Notes: generated by a model from the sequence alone, not told the origin. 34,460 nucleotides of DNA from Anaerolineae bacterium (GCA_035529315.1 DATKWZ010000047.1:1-34460); one strand, 5' to 3'; shown: positions 23,336-32,500, counted from the stretch's first letter. Numbers and translations: made by a program.

Positions 23336-24280
23336 ATGAAAAAGGAAACAAGTGAATTTTATAAAAGGCTGGAAAAGAAAGGGGTCTCAAGAAGAGACTT
23401 CATGAAGTACTGTACCTTTCTTACAGCTACCATGGGGCTTTCATCATCATTTGTTCCAAAGGTAGCAGAGGTATTTGCGGACCCGGCACAGCGTCCGCCT
23501 GTAATCTGGCTTCATTTCGGTGAATGTACAGGGTGTTCCGAAGGGTTCTTAAGATCCACTTATCCATATCCGGACGATCTGGTTCTTGAAATTCTTTCCG
23601 TAGAATATCATGAAACCATCATGGCTGCCGCAGGACACCAGGCAGAACAGAATCTTCGCGCAGCAGTTAAAAAATACAATGGAAAGTTCATATGCGTTGT
23701 TGAGGGAGCGATTGCTACAAAATACAATGGAGCTTATGGAAAAATTGGTGGCCGGACATTTCTGGAAATTGCAAAAGATGTCTGCCCAAAGGCTGCTGCC
23801 GTTATCTGTATGGGAACCTGTTCCTCATATGGTGGCGTCCAGGCGGCAAAACCTAATCCAGGCGGATACAAAGGTGTTGGAGATGCTCTTGGCATTAAAA
23901 CATTGAACATTCCAGGATGCCCTCCAAATCCGATTAATCTTGTCGGCACAGTGGTTAATTATCTCCTCCTTGGCAAACTTCCGGCTCTTGACGATCTGGG
24001 CAGGCCGCTCTTTGCTTATGGTAAAACCATCCACGATCAGTGCCCGAGAAGATCACATTTTGAAAACGGCGAATTTGTTACCGAGTTTGGTTCAGAAGAG
24101 GCGGCCATGGGCTATTGCCTTTACAAAGTGGGCTGCAAGGGGCCGGAAACCTTTAACAATTGTCCAACTGCAAAATTCAATGACGGCACGAGCTGGCCTG
24201 TTGAAGCAGGGCATCCCTGCATTGGATGCAGTGAACCTGATTTCTGGGACAAGATGAGCCCGTTTTATGAGGAAATGTAG
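23336..24280 (+). CDS. hynB: Periplasmic [NiFe] hydrogenase small subunit
   Basis: A 314-residue Fe-S subunit carrying electrons from the NiFe site. A Tat signal (SRRDFMK at 18-24, hydrophobic 27-44, then VAEVFA) exports the folded heterodimer. The proximal cluster begins with [13 protein letters not shown] (Cys64, Cys67) and continues through [10 protein letters not shown] and IPGCPPNP. The distal and medial clusters use [25 protein letters not shown] and HPCIGCSEP. It ends without a transmembrane anchor, as in soluble Desulfovibrio HynB, so periplasmic cytochrome c3 is the likely partner (inference). ATG 23336 is chosen over the GTG two codons upstream because AAGGAGGTG then has ideal spacing. 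A short hairpin (24301-24319) separates it from the large-subunit gene. Confidence 0.95.
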   Translation: MKKETSEFYKRLEKKGVSRRDFMKYCTFLTATMGLSSSFVPKVAEVFADPAQRPPVIWLHFGECTGCSEGFLRSTYPYPDDLVLEILSVEYHETIMAAAGHQAEQNLRAAVKKYNGKFICVVEGAIATKYNGAYGKIGGRTFLEIAKDVCPKAAAVICMGTCSSYGGVQAAKPNPGGYKGVGDALGIKTLNIPGCPPNPINLVGTVVNYLLLGKLPALDDLGRPLFAYGKTIHDQCPRRSHFENGEFVTEFGSEEAAMGYCLYKVGCKGPETFNNCPTAKFNDGTSWPVEAGHPCIGCSEPDFWDKMSPFYEEM

Positions 24281-24330
24281 TCAGAAAAACAAATAATAAT
24301 CCTTTTTAAGAAAAAAAGGGAGGAGATAAT

Positions 24331-25983
24331 ATGGGTAAAAGAATAACAATAGATCCAATTACCAGGATAGAAGGCCATCTTCGTATTGAAGTAGAGGTGG
24401 CGGGAGGCAAAGTTGTAAACACCTGGAGTTCAGGTCAGATGTTCAGGGGAATCGAGATGATTCTCAAAGGGCGAGATCCACGGGACGCTCAACATTTTGT
24501 CCAGCGCTCATGCGGAGTCTGCACTTATACGCATGCTCTTTCTTCAGTAAGAGCGGTTGAAGATGCGGTGGGCGTCAAAATACCTGAAAATGCGCGTATA
24601 ATCAGAAACCTTCTTCACGGAGCACAGTTCCAGCATGACCACATTGTTCATTTTTATCATCTCCATGCTCTGGATTGGGTAGATGTTGTAAGCGCAGTTA
24701 CAAAAGCCGATCCGGCCAAAACAGCCGCGCTTGCCGATAATGTGAGCAACGCTCCGTTTGGCGGCACGGTTTATTATAAAAATATCCAGCAGCGGCTTAA
24801 AACCTTTGTTGATAGCGGTCAACTCGGTCCACTGAATAATGCTTACTGGGGACATCCGGCATATAAAATGCCGCCTGAGGCGAATTTGATGGCTACAGCG
24901 CACTATTTTGAAGCGCTTCGTGTCCAGGCCAGAGCAGCCAGAATGCATGCTATATTCGGCGGAAAGAATCCGCATTTACAGTCGCTTGTTGTCGGAGGCG
25001 TAACGTGTGTAAAGGACTTAACTCCTGATCGTATAGCTGAATTTCTGTATATTGCAAAAGAGACCCAGAAGTTTATCAAGGATGTCTATATTCCTGATCT
25101 GCTGGCTGTTGCCTCATTTTACAAGGAGTGGGGAGCAATCGGCGGAACCACAAATTTTCTGGCATGGGGAGACCTTCCTGAAAGCGATGAGGAACCTGAA
25201 AGCCTGTTGATGCCGAGGGGCGTGATCATGAAACGGGATCTTGCCGGTGTAAAAATGGCAATGCAGGAAAAGGTTACAGAACATGTTGCCCGTGCATGGT
25301 ATGAGAAAGGCAGCCCAAAACATCCTTATAAAGGCGAAACAAAACCGCTCAAGGAAGATCCCAAATATAAACCGGATAGCGGTAAATATTCATGGTTAAA
25401 AGCGCCTCGCTATGATGGCGAGCCATGCGAGGTAGGTCCTCTGGCAAGGGTGCTCGTTGCTTATGCAAAAGGACATAAAGATATAAAAGCCGTGGTTGAC
25501 AGCACATTGAAGAAACTCGATATTCCGGTAACAGCGCTCTTCTCAACCCTTGGAAGAACGGCGGCAAGAGGACTTGAGACAATAGTTATCGGCGATGCCA
25601 TGCCTGGATGGGTTATGAAGCTGGTCGAAAATATTAAAAATGGCGATACTAAGACATATCAGCCATGGGAAATGCCGGACAAGGCTATGGGCGTAGGATT
25701 AAATGATGTTTCCAGAGGGTCTTTAGGGCACTGGATTGAGATCAAAAACAAGAAGATCGAAAACTACCAGTACGTGGTGCCTTCGACCTGGAATCTTGGA
25801 CCAAGGTGCGAAAAAGGCAAGTTAGGACCGGTTGAAGAGGCTCTTATCGGTACGCCGGTTGCGGATCCACAGCGTCCGATTGAAGTCTTGCGAACCATTC
25901 ATTCCTTTGATCCCTGCATAGCCTGTGGAGTTCATATAATTGATCCTGAGTCCAACCAGGTATACAAGATTAAGGTACTATAA
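24331..25983 (+). CDS. hynA: Periplasmic [NiFe] hydrogenase large subunit
   Basis: A 550-residue catalytic subunit, standard for group 1 enzymes. The N-terminal NiFe ligands are Cys61 and Cys64 in RSCGVCTYTHAL. The C-terminal pair is Cys529 and Cys532 in FDPCIACGVH. The 15 residues after His535 form the C-terminal extension that the maturation protease removes once nickel is inserted. RGIEMILKGRDPRDA is the conserved segment before the L1 motif. It has no signal peptide and is exported together with the small subunit's Tat signal. AGGAG lies five bases before ATG 24331. A hairpin after the stop marks the likely end of the transcript. Confidence 0.96.
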   Translation: MGKRITIDPITRIEGHLRIEVEVAGGKVVNTWSSGQMFRGIEMILKGRDPRDAQHFVQRSCGVCTYTHALSSVRAVEDAVGVKIPENARIIRNLLHGAQFQHDHIVHFYHLHALDWVDVVSAVTKADPAKTAALADNVSNAPFGGTVYYKNIQQRLKTFVDSGQLGPLNNAYWGHPAYKMPPEANLMATAHYFEALRVQARAARMHAIFGGKNPHLQSLVVGGVTCVKDLTPDRIAEFLYIAKETQKFIKDVYIPDLLAVASFYKEWGAIGGTTNFLAWGDLPESDEEPESLLMPRGVIMKRDLAGVKMAMQEKVTEHVARAWYEKGSPKHPYKGETKPLKEDPKYKPDSGKYSWLKAPRYDGEPCEVGPLARVLVAYAKGHKDIKAVVDSTLKKLDIPVTALFSTLGRTAARGLETIVIGDAMPGWVMKLVENIKNGDTKTYQPWEMPDKAMGVGLNDVSRGSLGHWIEIKNKKIENYQYVVPSTWNLGPRCEKGKLGPVEEALIGTPVADPQRPIEVLRTIHSFDPCIACGVHIIDPESNQVYKIKVL

Positions 25984-26003
25984 GCTAACAACTTAACTAT
26001 TTC

Positions 26004-26041
26004 CCTCCCAGGGCCTTGCTTGAATGCGAGGCTTTGGGAGG
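26004..26041 (+). terminator. Terminator-like hairpin after the hydrogenase structural genes
   Basis: A 16-base-pair stem with three G-T pairs and a six-base loop: CCTCCCA (26004-26010) pairs with TGGGAGG (26035-26041), and the inner part also pairs. It lies 20 bases after the hynA stop. The following TTAACTCTT is only weakly T-rich, so partial termination or RNA-end protection is possible. Confidence 0.55.
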
Positions 26042-26090
26042 TTAACTCTTCATCCCTGCCTTTTATTGAGATCTCGCCTTTGATTACTTG

Positions 26091-26119
26091 TTGCCTGAAA
26101 AAACCGATTTTGCTATAAT
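26091..26119 (+). promoter_or_regulatory. Probable sigma-70 promoter of the maturation genes
   Basis: TTGCCT (26091-26096) and perfect TATAAT (26114-26119) lie 17 bases apart. The start would be near 26126, about 35 bases before the hynD ATG. This would allow the maturation genes to be expressed independently of the structural genes. Confidence 0.5.
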
Positions 26120-26160
26120 TACAGAAAAGCTGTTCCTTAACTTGACAGGATAAATAACTT

Positions 26161-26694
26161 ATGGGAAAGATAACAAAAAAGAACTCACAGCATATTATGA
26201 TCTTAGGCGTGGGCTGCATTCTTTTTACTGATGAAGGATTCGGCGTGCGTGTTATCGAAAGGCTTCAAGAGCGTTACGAATTCCCGGATAATGTTTCGGT
26301 TGTTGATGGAGGCGTTCTTGGGCTAAATCTTCTGGGAGTAATCTCCGAGGCTGATCATCTTATTGTTGTCGATGCTATTCGGAATAAAGGGCTTCCCGGT
26401 TCTTTGTATCGTCTGGAAGGAAATGCAATTACGGAGCGCATTCGGGCAAAGAATTCGCTTCACCAGGTGGATTTTTTAGAAGCCTTAACCATGTGTCAGG
26501 CGCTTGATAAGGTTCCGAAAACTGTAATACTTGGTGTAGAGCCGGAGGATATCGACACTCTTAGTATTGAATTGACTCCAGCAGTCCAGACAAAAGTTGA
26601 TCAAATGATAGAAATGATTCTTGCAGAGCTTGATCCTTTGGGGGTATCGTATCAAAAAAGGAGCAATGTATATGTGCCTTGCAATCCCATCTAA
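26161..26694 (+). CDS. hynD: [NiFe] hydrogenase maturation endopeptidase (HynD/HyaD type)
   Basis: A 177-residue cytoplasmic protease that clips the C-terminal extension from the large-subunit precursor after Ni insertion. The metal-sensing ligands of HybD-type enzymes are all present: Glu25 in FTDEGFGVR, Asp71 in IVVDAIRNK and His101 in NSLHQVDF. The usual GVGN box reads GVGC (Cys19), an uncommon change. GVEPEDIDTLSIELTPAV is the conserved C-terminal part. It follows hynA after a terminator and a promoter, and overlaps hypC by 23 bases. The likely substrate is the large subunit just upstream. Confidence 0.92.
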   Translation: MGKITKKNSQHIMILGVGCILFTDEGFGVRVIERLQERYEFPDNVSVVDGGVLGLNLLGVISEADHLIVVDAIRNKGLPGSLYRLEGNAITERIRAKNSLHQVDFLEALTMCQALDKVPKTVILGVEPEDIDTLSIELTPAVQTKVDQMIEMILAELDPLGVSYQKRSNVYVPCNPI

Positions 26695-26899
26695 AATCAT
26701 AAAAATTGAAAATAATATAGGAACGATAGATGTTGATGGCGTTCAAAGAAAGGTCAGCCTCCTTCTCCTTGAGGATGCAAAGGTTGGAGATTACGTTATC
26801 GTTCATGCCGGCTTTGCTTTGCATAAAATTGATGAAACTGTTGCTATGGAAACTTTACAACTGCTCAAAGAAGCAGCCGCTCTAATGGATGCAGAGTAG
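26672..26899 (+). CDS. hypC: Hydrogenase assembly chaperone HypC
   Basis: A 75-residue chaperone starting MCLAIPSKI. Mature HypC needs Cys2, so ATG 26672 is used; AAGGAG (26658-26663) lies eight bases upstream. Two earlier in-frame starts are rejected because they would bury Cys2. The rest, VDGVQRKVSLLLLEDAKVGDYVIVHAGFALHKID, matches the OB-fold and the conserved His of the family. With HypD it carries the Fe(CN)2CO group and delivers it to the large-subunit precursor. The other hyp genes (A, B, D, E) are not in the window. Confidence 0.95.
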   Translation: MCLAIPSKIIKIENNIGTIDVDGVQRKVSLLLLEDAKVGDYVIVHAGFALHKIDETVAMETLQLLKEAAALMDAE

Positions 26900-26936
26900 G
26901 CTAAATCCAACATAAAAGCTGCTGTCGGGATCTTAT

Positions 26937-29900
26937 ATGGATCATCGTAAGCCACCGCCAAACCGGTTTTCAAAATATTTTTCTTTTAATGAGATGCTGA
27001 AAAGGGTGCTTAACCGGCCATTGACGATTATCCTGGTTATTTTGGCTGTCACTCTCTTTTTTGCATTGCATATCCCCCGGCTGTCTTTTCGTACTTCTGT
27101 CTATGACCTGGTAATTAAAGATATTCCTGAAACATCCCGGTATGAGGCATTCAAAAAGATATTCGGTTCCGACGAAATTATCCAGGTCGTGGTCAAAAGC
27201 AAGAACGTGTTTGATCCTTCCACCTTTCGCAAGATTGAATATCTTGCGGAGGCTGCTTCCGGAATCAAAGGGGTGAGAAGGGTAATCAGTCTTCCCGGCA
27301 TCAAGAATGACATAGATATTACCCGAAGGTGGAGTCCGGAAAAATTCGCAGATCTGATAGCTCCGGTAGACCTGTTTCAAAAAAACCTTATTTCAGCGGA
27401 TCGTAGGACAACCGTTCTGACCCTGGTTTTGAAAAAGGAAGCCCGAAACGAAATTGTTATCAAGGACGTAGAGAAGATAATCGCAGGCGCGCCCAGGGAC
27501 CTTTCCGTTTACCAGATCGGCATGCCGCTGGTTTCCATGGCTCTTGCCGAGTTCACTGAAAAGGACTTTTTCCGGCTCACTCCAATTACCTTACTGCTCA
27601 TCACCATAATTCTTTTCTTTGTGCTCCGGAATGTTCGGGGCGTTCTTCTTCCTATCACATGTGTGATGCTCGCGCTTGTATGGACATTTGGCTTCATGGC
27701 CTTGATCCATATCCCTTTGTCCATGCTGACCATGATCGTTCCGGTATTTCTTATCGCCATTGGGGCGGCTTATTGTCTTTATATCGTTTCCGAGTATTTA
27801 GTCTGCGCACAGCATGCCGATTCCCAGACAGATGCGGTGTTTTCAACCTTTTACAACATAACATTTCCAACCATTATGGCCATCTTTACTACGGCTATTG
27901 GAATAGGCTCTCTTTTTGTCAACAGAATCACCGCCATCCGCGAGTTTGCCATCTTTTCCTGCTTTGGCATGTTCAGTCTCATGGTTATTCTCCTTACCTT
28001 CTTCCCGGCGGCGCTGGCTCTCATCCCTTTGCCAGGGAAGAGGAAGACGGACCTCAATAGAACCGATCGTTTCTTTGATCGTTTTATTGACAGAATTATA
28101 AGCCTTAACCTTAATCATCAGAAAATCACCCTGCCTCTTATCGCAGTTCTGGTTGTTTTTTGTATTGTCGGCATCTTTCGTATACGGGTTGAGACAAATC
28201 CAATGGAATATTTTAAGAAAGATATCCCTGTAAGCCGCCACTTTCATGACATCTACCAGGATATGTCCGGAAGCTTTCCGATTAATTTAGTTATGGAAAG
28301 CAAAAATGAAGATTATTTCGAAGACCCCTTAAGCCTTATTGAAATTGCAAACGTCCAGAAATTTCTTGAAACACTTCCAGGAGTAGACAAAACCGTATCA
28401 TTTGCCGACTACATAAAGCTGGTCAACTATGCCCTCAACCAATTCGACCCCAAGTACTACACCATCCCTGAAGAGGCTTTTGAGGTAAGCATGTTGATCA
28501 ATAACTATAAAATCATGTTAGGAGAGGACATGCTTTCACACTTCATGGATGCAGACCTTTCAAAGACAAATATTCTTCTGTTGACCCATATTTCGAGTTC
28601 CCGGGATTTTCTTCGCACACGGGAGAGGATTCTTGCACACGTCCAACAAAATTTTTCAGGGGATCTTGCGTGGGATGTAACCGGCCTTGGTGTTGTTGTT
28701 TCCGCAAGCAACCAGCTTTTGACCATGGGGCAGATCAAGAGTCTTTCTCTCACAATTATTCTTGTCTTCGGAATCATGTTTGTTCTCTTTCTGTCGATTA
28801 AAGTGGGGCTTATTGCTATTGCTGCAAATCTTTTTCCGATTATTGTCTGTTTCGGGATAATGGGCTGGTTCGGAATCGATCTTTCCATGGCAACCAGCCT
28901 TATAGCCAGTATTGCCATAGGATTAGCGGTGGACGACACGATTCACTATCTTGTTCGTTACAACCGAGAGTTTAAAAAGGATTTGGATAAAAAACGAGCG
29001 CTCAAAGAAACACTAAAACAGATGGGGCGGCCGATTATTTTCACCACACTTGCCATTAGCGTGGGTTTTTCCATCCTCGCTTATTCAAGCTTCAAGCCCA
29101 CCTCGATTTTTGGCGTCATGATGATGATCACCATGATTTCGGCCCTGGTTGGAGATATGATCCTTCTCCCTTCTTTAATGCTGCACGTAAACCTGGTGAC
29201 TTTGTGGGATCTGGTACGATTGAAACTCGGAAAGGATCCCCATCATGGAATTTCGCTTTTCAAAGGTATGTCTCCTACACAGGTTCATTATGTATTTATG
29301 GCCGGAGCTATTAAAAAGATCGACTCCGGAGAGGTGCTGTTTTATAAAGGAGATTCCAGCGATTCCATGTATGCGGTCATTTCCGGCGCAATGAATGAGA
29401 TTATTCCTTTAATTAATGAACATCAAGAACGCAAACTTAGCATGCAGAAAGTGGTCAACCGCATAAGAGTCGGTGATGTAGTAGGTGAAAAGGGATTTCT
29501 CCGCTCTATCCGGCGATCGAGCACGGTGATTGCAACCGAACCGGTGGAGCTTTTGCAGATCAATTGGAAGATGATCCACAGGCTGCAATGGTTATATCCA
29601 CCCACCGCCAATAAATTTTTCTTAAATTTTTTGGCTATCCTTTGCGACCGATTGGAAAGAGCAAATTACTCCCTTTTAGAGGAAACTCTTCTGGACGACC
29701 TGACAGGCTTCTATCACAAAAATGGATTTCTGGCAATACTGGAGATGGAAACCCAACGAGTACGACGATACGGTGGCGACCTCTCACTTTATCTCATGAG
29801 GGTCGAATTTGATATGACGAACTACGATTCGGTCTACAATGCCAAAAGGCAGGTCTTTTATTTCATTGGTAAAATCCTCTCCGGCCAAGTACGAAATGGC

Positions 29901-30143
29901 GATACACTGGGCCGGCTTGATTCCCGGACATTTGTCATGCTTATGCCTCAAATCCCAATTCAAAAGGCCCGGGCAGTCTCTAATCGCTTGCAGGATCTAT
30001 TAAAGAAGAGGCTTTTTGAGACAAATGAAGTCCGCCTGAAGATCACCCTTAGCCTGGTCGGACTTGTGTGTGAAACTGATAAAACAGGGTTGGATCTGCT
30101 TGCCAGGGCTACGGAGACGCTTAACAGCTCCATGGAATTATAA
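26937..30143 (+). CDS. RND-superfamily exporter fused to a CNB domain and a degenerate GGDEF domain
   Basis: A 1068-residue, three-part protein. Residues 1-755 are a COG1033/MMPL-like RND exporter: TM1 at about 29-46, TM bundles at 215-365 and 400-755, two periplasmic loops (about 47-210 and 415-595), and the second-half motif GLAVDDTIHYLVRYNRE (663-679). The first-half counterpart, AIGAAYCLYIVSEY, lacks the acidic residue. Residues about 773-905 are a CNB domain whose phosphate cassette GEKGFLRSIRRSSTVIA keeps Glu851 and the Arg-Ser-Ser, so nucleotide binding is plausible. Residues about 915-1068 form a GGDEF fold starting DDLTGFYHKNGF. Its signature position reads LDSRTF (994-999) instead of GGDEF, so no cyclase activity is expected. 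The gene lies 37 bases after hypC and 38 before hypF. Substrate and function are unknown; I do not know of this architecture in a hydrogenase locus. Confidence 0.88.
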   Translation: MDHRKPPPNRFSKYFSFNEMLKRVLNRPLTIILVILAVTLFFALHIPRLSFRTSVYDLVIKDIPETSRYEAFKKIFGSDEIIQVVVKSKNVFDPSTFRKIEYLAEAASGIKGVRRVISLPGIKNDIDITRRWSPEKFADLIAPVDLFQKNLISADRRTTVLTLVLKKEARNEIVIKDVEKIIAGAPRDLSVYQIGMPLVSMALAEFTEKDFFRLTPITLLLITIILFFVLRNVRGVLLPITCVMLALVWTFGFMALIHIPLSMLTMIVPVFLIAIGAAYCLYIVSEYLVCAQHADSQTDAVFSTFYNITFPTIMAIFTTAIGIGSLFVNRITAIREFAIFSCFGMFSLMVILLTFFPAALALIPLPGKRKTDLNRTDRFFDRFIDRIISLNLNHQKITLPLIAVLVVFCIVGIFRIRVETNPMEYFKKDIPVSRHFHDIYQDMSGSFPINLVMESKNEDYFEDPLSLIEIANVQKFLETLPGVDKTVSFADYIKLVNYALNQFDPKYYTIPEEAFEVSMLINNYKIMLGEDMLSHFMDADLSKTNILLLTHISSSRDFLRTRERILAHVQQNFSGDLAWDVTGLGVVVSASNQLLTMGQIKSLSLTIILVFGIMFVLFLSIKVGLIAIAANLFPIIVCFGIMGWFGIDLSMATSLIASIAIGLAVDDTIHYLVRYNREFKKDLDKKRALKETLKQMGRPIIFTTLAISVGFSILAYSSFKPTSIFGVMMMITMISALVGDMILLPSLMLHVNLVTLWDLVRLKLGKDPHHGISLFKGMSPTQVHYVFMAGAIKKIDSGEVLFYKGDSSDSMYAVISGAMNEIIPLINEHQERKLSMQKVVNRIRVGDVVGEKGFLRSIRRSSTVIATEPVELLQINWKMIHRLQWLYPPTANKFFLNFLAILCDRLERANYSLLEETLLDDLTGFYHKNGFLAILEMETQRVRRYGGDLSLYLMRVEFDMTNYDSVYNAKRQVFYFIGKILSGQVRNGDTLGRLDSRTFVMLMPQIPIQKARAVSNRLQDLLKKRLFETNEVRLKITLSLVGLVCETDKTGLDLLARATETLNSSMEL

Positions 30144-30181
30144 GCAGGAAATGCCTTATATTCTTTTGCGCAGCAGGTTCT

Positions 30182-32500
30182 ATGGACTATAAGAATGTCA
30201 TGACATACAATTATATTGCTAACAGACTTAATATTAACGGAATAGTACAGGGCGTTGGTTTTCGGCCATTTGTTTATCAACTGGCAAGCCAATATGAAAT
30301 AAAAGGTAATGTCGCAAACACCTCATCCGGTGTGGTTATACATATAGAAGGCACTAAAGATAATATTGAATCATTTTGCCGCGATCTTACTGAAAAAAGC
30401 CCGCCTCTATCCCATATCACAGATACTTTGATTCATCCTGAACCTGTTAAAGGTTTCAAGGAATTTTCCATTGCGAAGAGCATCGGCCGGTCAGCCTGCT
30501 CAACCCTTATTTCGCCTGATGTGTCTATTTGCGACGACTGCCTCACAGAGCTGTTCGACCCGGAGGATCGTCGTTTCCACTATCCATTCATAAACTGTAC
30601 AAACTGCGGTCCCAGATATACCATTATTTCAGATATTCCCTATGACCGTCCAAAAACATCGATGAAACATTTTAAAATGTGCAAAATGTGTGAGGCTGAA
30701 TATGATGATCCAGGCAACAGAAGATTTCACGCACAGCCAAATGCCTGTGAAAAGTGCGGACCTCATGTCGATCTTTTTGATAATAAAAGAAAAAAAATAA
30801 TTTCTCAAAATCCGATTGAGAAAGCCGCACAGCTTTTAAAGCAGGGTTATGTTGTTGCGATAAAAGGCCTGGGAGGATTCCATCTTGCAGTTGATGCCGC
30901 AAACAATGATGCTGTCGGCACGCTCAGAAGCAGAAAACATCGCGAGGAAAAGCCGCTTGCAATAATGTCATGCGATATTGAACATATCCGCGAATATGCA
31001 CATGTGCAAGCTAAGGAGAAGGCTCTTCTTAAATCGTCACATCGCCCTATTGTCATCCTTAAAAAAAAGAGGCCCAATCCTCTATCAACAAAAAACGTTT
31101 CACCGGCAAAAAATGTTTCACCGGGAAACAGATATTTTGGAGTGATGCTTCCTTATACACCTCTTCATTACCTTTTATTAAGCCACGATTTTACTGCTCT
31201 GGTTATGACCAGCGGGAATATGAGCGAAGAGCCGATTTGTATTGATAATGAAGATGCTTTTAAGCGGCTTTTAGAAATCGCGGATTATTTCCTCGTACAT
31301 AATAGAGACATATACCTGAGAAGCGATGATTCAATAGTAAAACATACGGCCGGCCAGACCAGGTTTATGCGTCGATCAAGGGGATATATTCCTGTTCCTG
31401 TTTTTTTGAAGAAAAAGGTTGGCCAGATACTTGCCTGCGGTGGGGGGTTAAAAAGTACTGTTTGCCTTACAAAAGGGGATAATGCCTTTATAAGCCAGCA
31501 TATCGGGGATCTTGAGAATCAGGCAACATATGAGTTTTTTCAATTAACCATTAATCACATGAAACAGATACTTGATATTAATCCCAAGATTATTGCCCAT
31601 GATCTTCATCCTGATTATTTGAGCACAATATACGCGCTTGAACAGGAGGATGTTGAAAAGGTTCCTGTTCAACATCACCACGCACATATAGTCAGCTGCA
31701 TGGCGGAAAACCGGCTGGATGGTCCGGTAATAGGGCTTTCCTTTGACGGCACAGGTTATGGAACCGACGGCAATATATGGGGGGGGGAGATACTCGTTGT
31801 CGAAGATAATGAATTCAGAAGGGCGGCGCACCTGTCATACGTTCCAATGCCCGGAGGCGGGGCAGCGATAAAAGAGCCGTGGCGTATGGCCGTAAGTTAT
31901 CTTTACGATGCTTTTGGAAAAGATTTTGCCTGTCATAATCTTCCTTTGTTTGGGCAACTTGATGACAGCAAGGTAAAATTTATTGTTGAGATGATTTCAA
32001 AAAGGATAAATTCTCCCATTACTTCAAGCCTTGGGCGTTTTTTTGACGGAGTAGCAGCAATTGTCGGCATCAGAAATACTGTTTTTTTTGAAGGCCAGGC
32101 TGCTATGGAACTTGAAATGCTGGCTGATAAAAAGGCAAAAGGGATCTATAGCTTTGAATGGGCATCAGGGGAGATTCACAGGATTTTCCTTCAGCCCATA
32201 ATATCCGGAATAGTTAATGACATGGAAAGGGGAATAAGTCCCTCAACAATAAGCGGCAAATTTCATAATACCATTATTGCCTTGTTTTCAGAACTGTGTG
32301 AAGTTATAAGAAAGGAAAACGGTTTGAATCGTGTTGCGTTAAGTGGCGGGGTATTTCAGAACTCGATACTTTTATCAGGTTTAATAAAAGGGCTTAAGCA
32401 AAGAGGTTTTCAGGTTATAACACACAGCCTTGTCCCGGCTAATGACGGGGGGATTTCTCTCGGCCAGGCAATGATTGCGGCAGCGGCCTGTAAAGGATAA
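30182..32500 (+). CDS. hypF: Carbamoyltransferase HypF
   Basis: A 772-residue enzyme that makes the cyanide ligands of the NiFe site from carbamoyl phosphate and passes them to HypE. Domains in order: acylphosphatase (VQGVGFRPF at 22-30, with Arg28); two zinc fingers (Cys117/120/139/142 and Cys167/170/189/192); YrdC-like (about 205-400, GLGGFHLAVDA, RSRKHREEKPLAIM); and Kae1-like (about 410-770, VQHHHAHIVSCMAEN, LSFDGTGYGTDGNIWGGE, LSGGVFQNSILL). All catalytic landmarks are intact. A six-residue tandem duplication (KNVSPA-KNVSPG) lies in the YrdC region, and a run of nine G (31779-31787) encodes the WGGE motif. The ribosome binding site is weak. Confidence 0.95.
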   Translation: MDYKNVMTYNYIANRLNINGIVQGVGFRPFVYQLASQYEIKGNVANTSSGVVIHIEGTKDNIESFCRDLTEKSPPLSHITDTLIHPEPVKGFKEFSIAKSIGRSACSTLISPDVSICDDCLTELFDPEDRRFHYPFINCTNCGPRYTIISDIPYDRPKTSMKHFKMCKMCEAEYDDPGNRRFHAQPNACEKCGPHVDLFDNKRKKIISQNPIEKAAQLLKQGYVVAIKGLGGFHLAVDAANNDAVGTLRSRKHREEKPLAIMSCDIEHIREYAHVQAKEKALLKSSHRPIVILKKKRPNPLSTKNVSPAKNVSPGNRYFGVMLPYTPLHYLLLSHDFTALVMTSGNMSEEPICIDNEDAFKRLLEIADYFLVHNRDIYLRSDDSIVKHTAGQTRFMRRSRGYIPVPVFLKKKVGQILACGGGLKSTVCLTKGDNAFISQHIGDLENQATYEFFQLTINHMKQILDINPKIIAHDLHPDYLSTIYALEQEDVEKVPVQHHHAHIVSCMAENRLDGPVIGLSFDGTGYGTDGNIWGGEILVVEDNEFRRAAHLSYVPMPGGGAAIKEPWRMAVSYLYDAFGKDFACHNLPLFGQLDDSKVKFIVEMISKRINSPITSSLGRFFDGVAAIVGIRNTVFFEGQAAMELEMLADKKAKGIYSFEWASGEIHRIFLQPIISGIVNDMERGISPSTISGKFHNTIIALFSELCEVIRKENGLNRVALSGGVFQNSILLSGLIKGLKQRGFQVITHSLVPANDGGISLGQAMIAAAACKG
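31091..31126 (+). repeat. In-frame 18-base tandem duplication inside hypF
   Basis: Two adjacent 18-base units (31091-31108 and 31109-31126) differ at only two positions. They encode KNVSPA and KNVSPG just before the conserved GVMLPYTPLH segment. The repeat preserves the frame and lengthens a loop by six residues. Confidence 0.7.

Noticed and set aside
24301..24319. Terminator between hynB and hynA
   Set aside because: The stem is seven A-T rich pairs and is followed by GGAGGAG and not by a T run; at most it affects mRNA stability.
26621..26671. Longer hypC frame
   Set aside because: HypC function needs Cys at position 2 after Met; only ATG 26672 gives this, and its ribosome binding site spacing is right.
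27659..28247. Open frames on both strands within the RND-CNB-GGDEF gene
   Set aside because: They have no family match by eye and lie inside a strongly supported gene, so they are shadows of its codon pattern.
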